Shown here: positions 16,906-25,936 of the stretch, piece after piece | Layout: every line of letters starts with the position of its first letter | Position numbering within the stretch: the stretch's first letter is position 1 | DNA from: JL08 sp963765555 | GTDB lineage: Bacteria; Pseudomonadota; Alphaproteobacteria; Rhodobacterales; Rhodobacteraceae | NCBI GenBank assembly: GCA_963765555.1 | Contig: CAVXWX010000005.1 | Location: 62,001-126,000, forward strand | Direction of reading: 5' to 3' | Length of the DNA stretch: 64,000 bases | Program-made: the position numbers and the translations under genes | The notes under the pieces: model-generated | What the model saw: only the letters and a program-made list of their open reading frames with translations | Databases searched by the model: none | What the model was told of the DNA's origin: nothing

Positions 16906-18119
16906 AGGCGGAAAAACAACGCTTTTAGATAACCGCTTTCGGCCAGAGCGGGCATTTGCGGATGGTCCGGACCGGCAAAACCGGTGTGGATCAGCGCACT
17001 GCGCCGCCCGGCGCGGCCAATGCCCCGAATGGACGCGCCGCGAAACGCCGCGAGATCGGCGGCGTGCGAACAGGAACACAGGCCCAGATACCCGCCGGGG
17101 TTGACCAGCCCCGCCGCCAGCCGCGCCACCCGTTCATAGGCGCGCAAGCCCGCCGCCAAGGCCGGTTTGGACGGCGCGAACGCAGGCGGGTCACACACCA
17201 CCAGATCAAACCGCGCGCCTTGCTGTGCAAGGGCTTCCAAAGTTTCGAACGCATCGCCCTGCGTTGTCTGGAACCGGTCAGCCATGCCCATATGGTCTGC
17301 GCCTGATTGCGCCAGCGCAAGGGCGGGCGCCGATCCATCCACGGCATGGGCCGATGCCGCCCCTGCCGCCAGTGCCGCCAGTGAAAACCCGCCAACATGG
17401 GAAAACACATCCAGCACGCTTGCCCCCTGCGCCAGCGTCGCGGCAAACGCATGGTTGGGGCGTTGATCGAAATACAGGCCGGTTTTCTGGCCGCCCGTGA
17501 CATCCGCCATATAGACGGCCCCGTTCATCGAAACGGGGATCGCGGCATCGGGGGCGGCGCCGAACACCACCTGATCGACGTCATCCAGCCCTTCCAGCGC
17601 GCGGGTGCGGCCCGATGCGCTTTTCAGAACCGTGGTGGCACCCGTGACGTCGACAATCGCCTGTGTGAGATCATCAAGGCGCAGATCAGCCCACGCGGCA
17701 TTGGGTTGCACCACAACCACATCGCCAAACCTGTCGATCACCACACCGGGTAAACCGTCTGCTTCTGCGTGGATCAGACGGTAAAACGGCTGATCGAACA
17801 GACGCGTACGCATCTGCAACGCATATTGCAAACGGGTGGCGAACCACTCTTTGCCAATGGCCGCACCGGTATCGGCATCCAGCATCCGGCAAAAGATTTT
17901 CGAAGCCGGATTGACGGCAACCAACCCCATCGGGCGGCGTTCGTTATCCTCGAGAATGGCAAGTGTCCCGGCCGGCAACGCCTTGGTGCGCCGATCCAGT
18001 ACAACTTCGTTGGCATAGACCCACGGCATGCCGTGACGAATTGCGCGGGCATTGGCTTTGGGCAACAACCGAACAACGGGCCGGTTTTCGGGGGCGGGAT
18101 CTGGGGAAAGCGCTGTCAT
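16902..18119 (-). CDS. Class I SAM-dependent rRNA methyltransferase (RlmI-like)
   Basis: A 405-residue protein with an N-terminal PUA domain (about 15-90, ARAIRHGMPWVYANEVVLDRR in part), a central RNA-binding region, and a Rossmann methyltransferase domain with the SAM motif VLDVFSHVGGFSLAALAAGA and the catalytic block DLVVCDPPAFAPSK followed by LGLCSCSHAA. This matches the RlmI group, which makes 5-methylcytosine in 23S rRNA. The Cys in CSCS is the expected nucleophile. The PIN gene is coupled downstream. Confidence 0.88.
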   Translation of the reverse strand: MTALSPDPAPENRPVVRLLPKANARAIRHGMPWVYANEVVLDRRTKALPAGTLAILEDNERRPMGLVAVNPASKIFCRMLDADTGAAIGKEWFATRLQYALQMRTRLFDQPFYRLIHAEADGLPGVVIDRFGDVVVVQPNAAWADLRLDDLTQAIVDVTGATTVLKSASGRTRALEGLDDVDQVVFGAAPDAAIPVSMNGAVYMADVTGGQKTGLYFDQRPNHAFAATLAQGASVLDVFSHVGGFSLAALAAGAASAHAVDGSAPALALAQSGADHMGMADRFQTTQGDAFETLEALAQQGARFDLVVCDPPAFAPSKPALAAGLRAYERVARLAAGLVNPGGYLGLCSCSHAADLAAFRGASIRGIGRAGRRSALIHTGFAGPDHPQMPALAESGYLKALFFRL

Positions 18120-18157
18120 AGCGCTGTCCTAATCTGTCTGTGCGCGTTGTGAAAGCC

Positions 18158-18809
18158 CTAGGTGTTGTTGATCGTCTGAAGAACCCCCAGACGGGCGTTG
18201 CTATAGCCCTCGGGATCCGTCAATTCTACGACAATAACGTTGGCCAAGTGATTGGTGATGCGAAATTTTTGCGTAAACCCTTGCGCATCGGCGGCAATGG
18301 CTTCGTCTCCGCCATATCCGGGCAGGTCTGCCTGAACGATCCGTGGCTCGCCCACCGTTGCACCGGTTGCAGGATCTGTGAGCGTGACCTGAAACGTGAT
18401 CGAATGAATGCCACCAATCGAATATCGCGCTTTTTCGGTTAACGCATGAAACCGCAGCACTTCGATATCAAGGTTGTAGGCCGTCGACCCGTCCAGCGTG
18501 GCCGTACCGCGCCCGATACCATCCTCAAAAATCGCCTTGACCTGTGCGCGCCGGTCACCGGGCGGATCACCCCGCCAAACGATATCCCCCGATGGGTAGT
18601 ACCGGTTTTCTTCCGACACGACCAAGGTTTCGGGCACGCGAATGGTGACGTTCGAGATTTTGAGGTCTGCATCGGGACTTGGTGATAACGACGTCGGAAT
18701 TCGCCGCCTGCGAAATCGCATCGGCGTCCGCTGAATTTGAGCGCGACGACCCACAGGCCGTCAGCGCCAGCCCCAAAACCGTGAAGACTATTGCTCGAAC
18801 AACTCTCAT
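18158..18809 (-). pseudogene. Rhodobacterales lipoprotein, frameshifted
   Basis: The 5' part begins at the ATG at 18809 with a lipoprotein signal (MRVVRAIVFTVLGLALTACGSS; lipobox LTAC). The frame then fails at about 18671-18676, where TCCC read as TCC would join ANSDVVITKS to DADLKISNVTIRVPETL. The rest runs to 18158 and is beta-rich (RYSIGGIHSITFQVTLTDPATG). Corrected length is 216 residues. It resembles uncharacterised lipoproteins of this order (DUF6778 from memory, unverified). Mature protein would face the periplasm. The extra C in a homopolymer suggests a sequencing error. Confidence 0.7.
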
Positions 18810-18959
18810 CTAGACTGTCACCTTTCTGGCCCGCAATTCGGGCAGTACACATTGTTGATCATAGTAGCAAAATCTGGCCCATTTACGTTGATTTCGCAGC
18901 ATCAAGGCGACAATTAGGCGATAAACGGCAGGTTTTCACCTGTTTTTTGTTCCGACGGG

Positions 18960-19229
18960 TCAATTGCGCGGGCGAGAGCGCCAACCGCCACGGCGCCTTG
19001 GCGCCTGCATGGCGTGTAACCCCTCTTTCATGACACCTGTCATCGGGTGGTCCGGTGCGGTCGGTCCGTATTGCCCGATCAATGCCCTTAAGGCTGCTGC
19101 CGTGTCATTTTCCAGCGGAACACTCAGCGCCCAATCCAGAAAGATCGAGCGACATTCCCCCGCGCTAATCCCGTCAATCCGGTAGGCTTCATAAATCAGG
19201 CCTTTGGGGTCGTGCGCATCACCCTTCAT
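18960..19229 (-). CDS. Conserved hypothetical protein, 89 aa, coupled to glnE
   Basis: An 89-residue protein whose ATG overlaps the glnE stop by four bases (19226-19229). It begins MKGDAHDPKGLIYEAYRIDG and has a central helical part (CRSIFLDWALSVPLENDTAAA) and a basic tail (PRRRGGWRSRPRN). Its coding pattern and coupling suggest it is real. I recognise no catalytic motif. It appears to be a small cytosolic helper found after glnE in roseobacters, but this is from context only. Confidence 0.7.
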   Translation of the reverse strand: MKGDAHDPKGLIYEAYRIDGISAGECRSIFLDWALSVPLENDTAAALRALIGQYGPTAPDHPMTGVMKEGLHAMQAPRRRGGWRSRPRN

Positions 19230-22018
19230 TGCTCGTCTTCCATATCCGTGACGGCAAAATGCACGTCAATCGCCTGTGCGGCCGCCTGCCATGCCGATTC
19301 CAGATCAGCCGACAGCGCGTCCAGATCGCAATGGCCGGTCTGTCGCATCAGAAAGGCCGCGCCCCCCTGCCCGATCTGGTCTGTATCCGGCAGCGTCTCG
19401 CTCAGCAGGCGGATCGACAATTGCGTGATCCAGCTAAGCCTGTAGGCATGCAACAACGCTGCCTTGCCTGCGTCATCCAGCCAGCCGATTGCGACAGCGC
19501 CGTTCACCCCCGAGGCAACATCGCGCGCCGTTCCGCCCTGAACCAAGGCTCCGGCTTGGGCCACCAGTTCGATATCCTGCATCCGGCCCGGGCCGATCTT
19601 GGTATCCCAAGGCCCGTTCGGGGTTTTTGCAGCCGAAATTCTGGCCCGCATCCGCGCCACTTCGGTGCGCACATCTTCCGTGTCGCGCGGTCGCGACAAG
19701 ATATCCGTGCGCACGGCTTCAATCTCGGCCCCAAGGTCCGGATCACCCGCCACCACGCGGGCACGGGTCAGCGCCAGATGTTCCCACGTCCACGCCTGGG
19801 TTTCCTGATAATCCCGAAAGCTGGCCAAAGATGTCGCCACCGGCCCCTGATTGCCCGACGGGCGCAGGCGCATGTCAACTTCATACAACCGCCCCTGTGC
19901 CATCCGTGCGGTCAGGGCGGTGATAAAGGCCTGTGTCAGGCGTGCATAATAGGGGCGCGCCGCGAGCGGACGGCGGCCATCCGACATTTCAACGCCATCG
20001 GCATCATAAATCACGATGACATCAAGATCAGAGGACGAAGACAGCTGCCCCACCCCAAGCGACCCCATTGCCAGAACCGAAGCCCCGCGCCCCGGCGGGG
20101 TCCCGTGTTTGGTCGAGAATTCAGCCACGACAACCGGCCAGAGCCCCGCCAAAACGGCCTGCGCCAGATCGGCATAGTGCTGTCCAGCCGTCACCGCATC
20201 CACAAGACCCCGCAAATGATGAACGCCGATACGGAAATGCCATTCCTTGGCCCAGCGGCGGGTTGTGTCCAGCTTCGCCTCGTAGTCGGGTTCACGCGCA
20301 AGGATCGTGTCCAGATCGGCCTTCAGCGCGTCCAACCCCGGCCAGTCCGCGAAAAAGTCACCCCCGATCACGGCATCAAGCACGCCGGCATTGCGGGCCA
20401 GATGTGTGGCCAGCGCAGGCGATGTGCCGACAATATCGACCAGAAGATCGATCAGAACAGGGTTTGCCTCGAACAATGAAAAAAGCTGCACGCCGGCGGG
20501 CAATCCGGCCAGAAACCCGTCAAGCGCGCTTAGGGCTTCTTCGGGTTTGGCCGCGCGGGACAGGCGTGACAGAATTTCGGGACGCAGGCGTTTGAAAATC
20601 TGCACAGCCCGATCAGAGCGGAACGCCGGATAGCTGTACCAGCGCGCCATCACATCGGTCTCGAACTCTGGTTCGGGAACGGGGGCGGATGCATTGGCAT
20701 CGGGCGCAAAAAACCCTTCGGTCAGCGCGTGCACCTCTGTCAGCCGTTCCAGAATATCTTTTTCAAACGCTGCGCGGTCGGTGCCCATCATGGCCGCAAT
20801 CCTGTCAAATCCGGCTTCGGAATTCGGCAGATCATGGGTTTGCGCATCATGTACCATCTGCAACCGGTGTTCGACCGTGCGATGGGCGCGGTAGTGATCG
20901 GTCAGGCGGTTCGTCACATCTTCGGGCACCCAGCCTTTGGCCGCCAGCACGCGCAATCCGTCAACCGTGCCGCGCACCCGCAAATCGGTGTCGCGCCCGC
21001 CCGCGATGATCTGGCGGGTCTGGGTAAAGAATTCGATCTCGCGGATGCCGCCACGCCCCAGTTTCATGTTATGTCCGGGCAAGGACATTGGCCCGCCCAG
21101 ACCTTTGTGTTCGCGGATACGCAGACGCATGTCGTGGGCATCCTGAATCGCCGCGAAATCCAGATGACGGCGCCACACAAACGGTGTCAGATCGCCCAGA
21201 AACCGGTTGCCTGCTGCCAGATCGCCCGCTGCCGGACGCGCCTTGATGTAAGCGGCGCGTTCCCATGTGCGGCCAAGACTTTCGTAATAGCGCATCGCCG
21301 CTTCCATCGCGATACAGACCGGTGTGACGGCCGGATCAGGGCGCAATCGCAGATCGGTGCGAAACACATAGCCATCCCCCGTCAAATCATTCAGTGCCGC
21401 ACTCATCTGTCGGGTGGCGCGGATAAACGCGGTGCGGGCATCGTGAAAATCGTCCCGGTCGAACCGGCTTTCGTCAAACAGGCAGATCAGATCAATATCC
21501 GAAGAATAATTCAGTTCCTGTGCGCCCATCTTGCCCATTGCCAGAACGACCATGCCGCCAGCCGTTTCGATGTCATCCACGGTCATACCGGGCAGTTTTC
21601 CGCGGTTGATCTGCGTGGCAATGGCTGTTTTCAAGGCCCGATCACAGGCCAGATCCGCCAGATCGCTCAGCGTGCCAGTCACCAGTTCAAGCGGCCAGAC
21701 ACCGCCCAGATCGGCCAATGCCGTCAACAAGGCAATACGCCGCTTGGCCTGTCGCAAACCTGTGTTCAACATATCCGGCGCAAGGGCGTTGATCCGCGCA
21801 AATTCTGCCGTGACTGCGTTCTCGGGCGCGTCCAGCGCATCGGGCAGCCAATCCGCTTCCTTCCCGATCAATCCGCTGAGGTAAGGGCTGCACCCTGCCG
21901 CCCCGCCCACAAGATCGGCCAGCACCCCCGACAGCCCGGGCACGGCGGCGCGCGCCTCATCGCCGCGATCGGGATCATAGGCGACGGGCATGGACGTGAT
22001 ACGATCTGAAAAACTCAT
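19226..22018 (-). CDS. glnE: Glutamine synthetase adenylyltransferase/deadenylylase
   Basis: A 930-residue bifunctional enzyme that adenylylates and deadenylylates glutamine synthetase in response to PII. Two nucleotidyltransferase domains are visible, one with MGKMGAQELNYSSDIDLICLFDE (about residue 155-175) and one with GSLGVGQLSSSSDLDVIVIYD (about 650-670). Each is followed by its helical GlnD/PII-uridylyltransferase-like region, including GPGRMQDIELVAQAGALVQGG near the end. Length is normal for GlnE of alphaproteobacteria. It starts at the ATG at 22018, divergent from the YbaK gene. Confidence 0.95.
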   Translation of the reverse strand: MSFSDRITSMPVAYDPDRGDEARAAVPGLSGVLADLVGGAAGCSPYLSGLIGKEADWLPDALDAPENAVTAEFARINALAPDMLNTGLRQAKRRIALLTALADLGGVWPLELVTGTLSDLADLACDRALKTAIATQINRGKLPGMTVDDIETAGGMVVLAMGKMGAQELNYSSDIDLICLFDESRFDRDDFHDARTAFIRATRQMSAALNDLTGDGYVFRTDLRLRPDPAVTPVCIAMEAAMRYYESLGRTWERAAYIKARPAAGDLAAGNRFLGDLTPFVWRRHLDFAAIQDAHDMRLRIREHKGLGGPMSLPGHNMKLGRGGIREIEFFTQTRQIIAGGRDTDLRVRGTVDGLRVLAAKGWVPEDVTNRLTDHYRAHRTVEHRLQMVHDAQTHDLPNSEAGFDRIAAMMGTDRAAFEKDILERLTEVHALTEGFFAPDANASAPVPEPEFETDVMARWYSYPAFRSDRAVQIFKRLRPEILSRLSRAAKPEEALSALDGFLAGLPAGVQLFSLFEANPVLIDLLVDIVGTSPALATHLARNAGVLDAVIGGDFFADWPGLDALKADLDTILAREPDYEAKLDTTRRWAKEWHFRIGVHHLRGLVDAVTAGQHYADLAQAVLAGLWPVVVAEFSTKHGTPPGRGASVLAMGSLGVGQLSSSSDLDVIVIYDADGVEMSDGRRPLAARPYYARLTQAFITALTARMAQGRLYEVDMRLRPSGNQGPVATSLASFRDYQETQAWTWEHLALTRARVVAGDPDLGAEIEAVRTDILSRPRDTEDVRTEVARMRARISAAKTPNGPWDTKIGPGRMQDIELVAQAGALVQGGTARDVASGVNGAVAIGWLDDAGKAALLHAYRLSWITQLSIRLLSETLPDTDQIGQGGAAFLMRQTGHCDLDALSADLESAWQAAAQAIDVHFAVTDMEDEQ

Positions 22019-22086
22019 GGCTCAAGGAATGCGGCGCGGGCTATATATCGTCAATAGCAATTCAGAAATGATCGAAAGACGACATT

Positions 22087-22569
22087 GTGAGCAAAAGCCT
22101 GACCCGGGTGCGGGCCGCACTGGCCGCGGCAGGCCTGCGTGAAACCATCCGCGAAACCACCGATGCACGCACCGCACAGGATGCCGCCACGGCCATCGGG
22201 TGCCATGTGGACCAGATCGCGAAATCAATCATCTTTGCCCGCCAGGATGATGGGCAAGCTGTCCTGTTTCTGACAGCCGGTGGCCGTCAGGTCGATCCGG
22301 ACGCCGCTGCCAAGGTGGCCGGTGTGCGATTGGGCAAGGCCGATGCCAACGCGGTACGGGCCCAGACCGGGTTTGCCATTGGCGGTGTGTCACCATTGGG
22401 GCATCTGGCCCCGATCCGGTGCTTTATGGATCCGCGATTGACAGAATTCACAGAAATTTGGGCGGCCGCAGGCACTCCGCGGCATGTTTTTGCTGTTGCA
22501 CCCGCTGATCTGGTCCGCGCGACAGATGCGCAGGTAACTGATTTTACAGCACAATTCAAAAAAATGTAA
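22087..22569 (+). CDS. YbaK/EbsC-family aminoacyl-tRNA deacylase-like protein
   Basis: A 160-residue YbaK/EbsC-type domain that in characterised members hydrolyses mischarged tRNAs (Cys-tRNA-Pro or Ala-tRNA-Pro). Family marks are CHVDQIAKSIIF with the conserved Lys, VLFLTAGGRQVD, and the GFAIGGVSPLGHL loop. The initiator appears to be the GTG at 22087. Its TAA lies inside an inverted repeat (22564-22582) that probably belongs to the control region of the next gene. Confidence 0.88.
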   Translation: MSKSLTRVRAALAAAGLRETIRETTDARTAQDAATAIGCHVDQIAKSIIFARQDDGQAVLFLTAGGRQVDPDAAAKVAGVRLGKADANAVRAQTGFAIGGVSPLGHLAPIRCFMDPRLTEFTEIWAAAGTPRHVFAVAPADLVRATDAQVTDFTAQFKKM

Positions 22570-22597
22570 AAAAGATTTACATAGAGTCTTGCAAGAC
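22564..22597. promoter_or_regulatory. Two palindromes upstream of the DUF2852 gene
   Basis: ATGTAAA-AAAGA-TTTACAT (22564-22582) is a perfect seven-base inverted repeat, followed three bases later by the perfect 12-base palindrome GTCTTGCAAGAC (22586-22597). A third half-site, TTTACAT, occurs near 22633. They lie 110-140 bases before the ATG at 22704 and look like regulator-binding sites. The regulator is unknown. Confidence 0.5.
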
Positions 22598-22703
22598 CGT
22601 CTGGCAATTCCAATCTATTCAATGTGAAGGACATTTACATTCCTTCCAACTCTTGAAACATCCTTCCGGCGATAAAGCCGCACCCAACAACGGAGAACCC
22701 GAA

Positions 22704-23159
22704 ATGTCTACTGTTACACACCCAACCCAGATGACCGGCCCGCGTTTCGGCTGGCTGTCCAGAACCGAGGCGTGGCTAGACGACAAAGGCAAAGGTGCCT
22801 GGATCGCGGCCATGGTGCTGGGGTTCATCTTCTTCTGGCCCGTTGGTCTGGCCCTTCTCTTTTACATGATCTGGAGCAAACGCATGTTCAATTCTTCCTG
22901 TAGCCGCCGCACAAACGCCAAAGCGTGGTCCCGCACCGCCAGAACGGCCATGTCCACAACCGGCAACAGCGCCTTTGACGCCTACAAGGCCGATACATTG
23001 CGCCGTCTGGAAGAAGAGCAGATGAATTTCGAAAGCTTTCTGGAACGTCTGCGTGAAGCCAAAGACAAATCCGAGTTTGACCAGTTCATGGACGAACGCG
23101 CCCGCAAGGCCGGATCGGATGCCACAAATACAGACAACTCGTCTGACAAAACCATCTGA
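22704..23159 (+). CDS. DUF2852 membrane protein
   Basis: A 151-residue protein with one clear membrane helix (GAWIAAMVLGFIFFWPVGLA and onward LLFYMIWSKR) and a C-terminal cytosolic coiled-coil-like region (DTLRRLEEEQMNFESFLERL, AKDKSEFDQFMDERA). This arrangement is the DUF2852 family. I start at the ATG at 22704 (MSTVTHP) behind CGGAGAACCCGAA; the open frame continues 17 codons upstream. Palindromic sites precede it, so its expression may be responsive. Function unknown. Confidence 0.82.
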   Translation: MSTVTHPTQMTGPRFGWLSRTEAWLDDKGKGAWIAAMVLGFIFFWPVGLALLFYMIWSKRMFNSSCSRRTNAKAWSRTARTAMSTTGNSAFDAYKADTLRRLEEEQMNFESFLERLREAKDKSEFDQFMDERARKAGSDATNTDNSSDKTI

Positions 23160-23176
23160 GACTGATACATCCGGAG

Positions 23177-23198
23177 CGGCCCCCTGAAGCGGGGGCCG
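23177..23198 (+). terminator. GC-rich hairpin after the DUF2852 gene
   Basis: CGGCCCCC-TGAAGC-GGGGGCCG forms an eight-pair stem 17 bases after the DUF2852 stop. Only a short T run (ACCCTTT) follows, so termination may be partial, with read-through into the RDD gene. Confidence 0.45.
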
Positions 23199-23225
23199 AC
23201 CCTTTGCAACCCTCATAGGCCCGAA

Positions 23226-23663
23226 ATGACCCATCTGCCCGACCCCGTTTATCAATCCGAATTTTACGCCAGCGTGCCGACCAAACGCCTGCTGGCATGG
23301 GGGATTGATACGATTGTGATTGTGGTGATCTGCATCATCATCGGACTATTGACCGTGACATTGGCATTCTGGGTTTTCCCGCTGCTGCTTTTGACGGTCA
23401 GCTTTCTTTACCGGCTTTTGACGATTGCCAGCCAATCCGCAACATGGGGCATGCGCCTGATGAACATCGAATTCCGCCGCAATGATGGCATGAAATTCGA
23501 CTTTGCGACGGCTTTCCTGCACACGCTTGGGTACATATTTTCCGTAGGATTGCCGTTGATCCAGCTGGTTTCGATCGTGTTCATGGCCACGTCGGAACGC
23601 GGTCAGGGCCTGACTGACATGGTTCTGGGAACCACTGCCCTGAACCGGCGCGGGCAGCTATAA
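23226..23663 (+). CDS. RDD-family membrane protein
   Basis: A 145-residue RDD-domain protein. The Arg and Asp marks are in TKRLLAWGIDTIVIVVICIIIG, followed by further hydrophobic helices (LPLLLTVSFLYRLL-type) and the terminal GQGLTDMVLGTTALNRR. RDD proteins are small integral membrane proteins, sometimes linked to sodium/proton exchange, mostly uncharacterised. The ATG at 23226 is well placed after CATAGGCCCGAA. It may share transcription with the DUF2852 gene. Confidence 0.88.
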   Translation: MTHLPDPVYQSEFYASVPTKRLLAWGIDTIVIVVICIIIGLLTVTLAFWVFPLLLLTVSFLYRLLTIASQSATWGMRLMNIEFRRNDGMKFDFATAFLHTLGYIFSVGLPLIQLVSIVFMATSERGQGLTDMVLGTTALNRRGQL

Positions 23664-23738
23664 AGACCCTGAAATATCTACGCTTGGCCTGACGCAAATC
23701 CATTGTTATCATCGCGATATTCTGATGTCGGACCCGAA

Positions 23739-24557
23739 ATGCGCCACACGCTTCCTATAGCGCCCCAGTTCTATGTGACGGCCCCGCAACCGTGCCCCTA
23801 TCTGGACGACCGGATGGAGCGCAAGCTGTTTACGGCGTTGCAGGGCGAGAACGCGGAAAAGCTGAATGACAGCTTGTCCCAGCAGGGGTTCCGGCGCTCG
23901 CAGAATGTGCTGTACCGCCCGTCCTGTGCAGACTGTTCCGCCTGTTTGTCGGCACGTATCGACGTGTCGGCCTTTGTCCCTTCGAAAAGCCAGAAACGCA
24001 CGTTGCGGCGCAACACCCGGATCACCCGCCGCGCCACTGCGCCATGGGCCACGGAAGACCAGTATGCGCTGTTTCGCAACTATCTGGACAGCCGCCACGC
24101 GACCGGCGGCATGGCCGATATGGACGTGTTCGAATTTGCCGCGATGATCGAAGAAACCCCGATCCGAAGCCGCGTGGTGGAATATACCGATCAAACCAGC
24201 GGCGACCTTGTCGGCGTCAGCCTGACCGATGTTCTGAGCGACGGTCTAAGCATGGTCTATTCGTTTTTCGATCCTGACCGCCCCCGCAACAGTCTGGGCA
24301 CCTATCTGATACTGGATCACATCGAAATCGCGCGCGACGCAGGCTTGCCTTATGTCTATCTGGGCTACTGGGTGCCCGGCAGCCAGAAGATGGGATACAA
24401 GGCCAAATTTTCGGGGCTGGAAGTCTATTTTGGCGGCGCATGGCAGAAAATGCGCGATCCTGCCGCCTACAGTTCCGACCGCCACCCGCTGTCGACCGAT
24501 CCGATTGCCGAACAGGTTGCCAATATCTTTCTGCCGGACAAGCATCCGACGCGCTAG
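23739..24557 (+). CDS. bpt: Aspartate/glutamate leucyltransferase (Bpt)
   Basis: A 272-residue aminoacyl-tRNA-protein transferase of the N-degron pathway that places Leu on N-terminal Asp or Glu, marking proteins for ClpSAP. Family blocks include TAPQPCPYLDDRMERKLFTAL with the active Cys, RRSQNVLYRPSCADCSACLS, and VYLGYWVPGSQKMGYKAKF. I start at the ATG at 23739 (MRHTLPIAPQF); an upstream in-frame TTG is less likely. It stands alone, convergent with the MFS gene. Confidence 0.94.
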   Translation: MRHTLPIAPQFYVTAPQPCPYLDDRMERKLFTALQGENAEKLNDSLSQQGFRRSQNVLYRPSCADCSACLSARIDVSAFVPSKSQKRTLRRNTRITRRATAPWATEDQYALFRNYLDSRHATGGMADMDVFEFAAMIEETPIRSRVVEYTDQTSGDLVGVSLTDVLSDGLSMVYSFFDPDRPRNSLGTYLILDHIEIARDAGLPYVYLGYWVPGSQKMGYKAKFSGLEVYFGGAWQKMRDPAAYSSDRHPLSTDPIAEQVANIFLPDKHPTR

Positions 24558-24605
24558 GGACACTGCCGCGCGCGGCAAGGCCGCGTTGACCCATCGGTGC
24601 GCGTT

Positions 24606-25781
24606 TCAAATACGGCGTGCCAATTTATGGGCCAAGGCATACAAGACCCCGCCAATCGCAAGAACGCCGATCAAAGCGATCAGCATCAGATCATACCCGC
24701 CCCAGTTCCAGATCAATGATCCCAGAAACGGCGCCAGCGCCGATCCCGTCAGAAACGGCAAAGCCAGCGCACCTGATTTCGCGCCAAAACTGGCTTCGCC
24801 CAATATCTCGCGCGCCAGCAACGGGCGCAGAATGCTGACCGTTCCGTAAGCGCTGCCAAACAGGATAACAAACCCGGACAGAAAGGCCGGTGAAGACGCG
24901 CTGAACAATAGCAGTACCAGCGACAGGCTGAGCGTTCCAAAAGCAGCGAGTGTTATGCCGTTATGTGAAAGGAACCGTTCGGAAGACATCATGGCCAATC
25001 GTCCCGCCACCTGCATCGGGCCAATGAAAGACGCGGCCAGTACAGCCATTTCTGCGGAAAGGCCGCGTTCGTCCAGAAGTGGCAAAAGATGATGCAGCGC
25101 CGCCCCGTGTGCGATGGCAATGCATGAAAACCCGAACGCCAGACACCAGAAGGCTGGCGCCCTTAGAAACGCCCGGGATGTTTCGGCCGGTTCCGGTGCC
25201 GTGGTCCGGCCTATCCCTGCACCCTCTAGTCTGGTCGCGCCCAGCCAAAGAACGGGGGCCACGACAAAGACCATAACAGCCGCGCCAACCGTAACTGCCC
25301 CGCGCCAGCCCAATGCTTCCGAAAGCGTGTACACAACCGGAAAGCTGATTGTACTGGCAAAGCCTGCGACTAAGGTTATCAGAATGATGGCCGGTTTGGC
25401 GCTTTTGCCGCGTGATCGCGTGACCAGCGCAAAACACGGTTCGTACAGGCACCCTGCCATTGCGGCCCCGATCAGCAACCAGACCGCATAGAACTGCCAA
25501 AGCTCTTGGACGAGCGAGAGACAAAAAAGACCCAGACCACCGGCAAGGGCCGAGCCTGTAACCAGCAAGGCCCCCTGCCCTCTGTCTATCGCACGCCCGG
25601 TCAGCGGCGAGGCCAGCGCCGAGACAAGAACGGCCAGGGCAATCGCCGCCGTCAAATCCGCCTTGGACCAGCCCAGTTCCTGTTCCCAACGCAACAACAG
25701 CGCAGGAAAGATGTAATAGATCGAGGCCCAAGCCAGCGTCTGCCCAAGGGCAAGAAGAAGGATTGCGGGATCGCGCCGCAT
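24606..25781 (-). CDS. MFS transporter
   Basis: A 391-residue major facilitator with twelve hydrophobic segments. The loop after helix 2 reads ASPLTGRAIDRGQGALLVTG, a variant of the GxxxDRxGRR signature. The middle loop (LEGAGIGRTTAPEPAETS) separates the two six-helix halves. No substrate can be assigned; similar proteins in roseobacters are annotated as putative drug or monocarboxylate carriers. It lies next to the TRAP operon but is separated by about 155 bases. Confidence 0.88.
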   Translation of the reverse strand: MRRDPAILLLALGQTLAWASIYYIFPALLLRWEQELGWSKADLTAAIALAVLVSALASPLTGRAIDRGQGALLVTGSALAGGLGLFCLSLVQELWQFYAVWLLIGAAMAGCLYEPCFALVTRSRGKSAKPAIILITLVAGFASTISFPVVYTLSEALGWRGAVTVGAAVMVFVVAPVLWLGATRLEGAGIGRTTAPEPAETSRAFLRAPAFWCLAFGFSCIAIAHGAALHHLLPLLDERGLSAEMAVLAASFIGPMQVAGRLAMMSSERFLSHNGITLAAFGTLSLSLVLLLFSASSPAFLSGFVILFGSAYGTVSILRPLLAREILGEASFGAKSGALALPFLTGSALAPFLGSLIWNWGGYDLMLIALIGVLAIGGVLYALAHKLARRI

Positions 25782-25936
25782 ATCAAGGCCCCTATGTCAC
25801 TGGCGAACCGTCTTTACGCTGGGCTATCCCGGACAATGGCGCAAGCCTTGTCCGGACACATGAACAAACAGACCGTCGCGGCAAGACGGGGAAAGATCAA
25901 CCGATCCTTCCCCTTTGCCACAGCACAAGACCCTGC

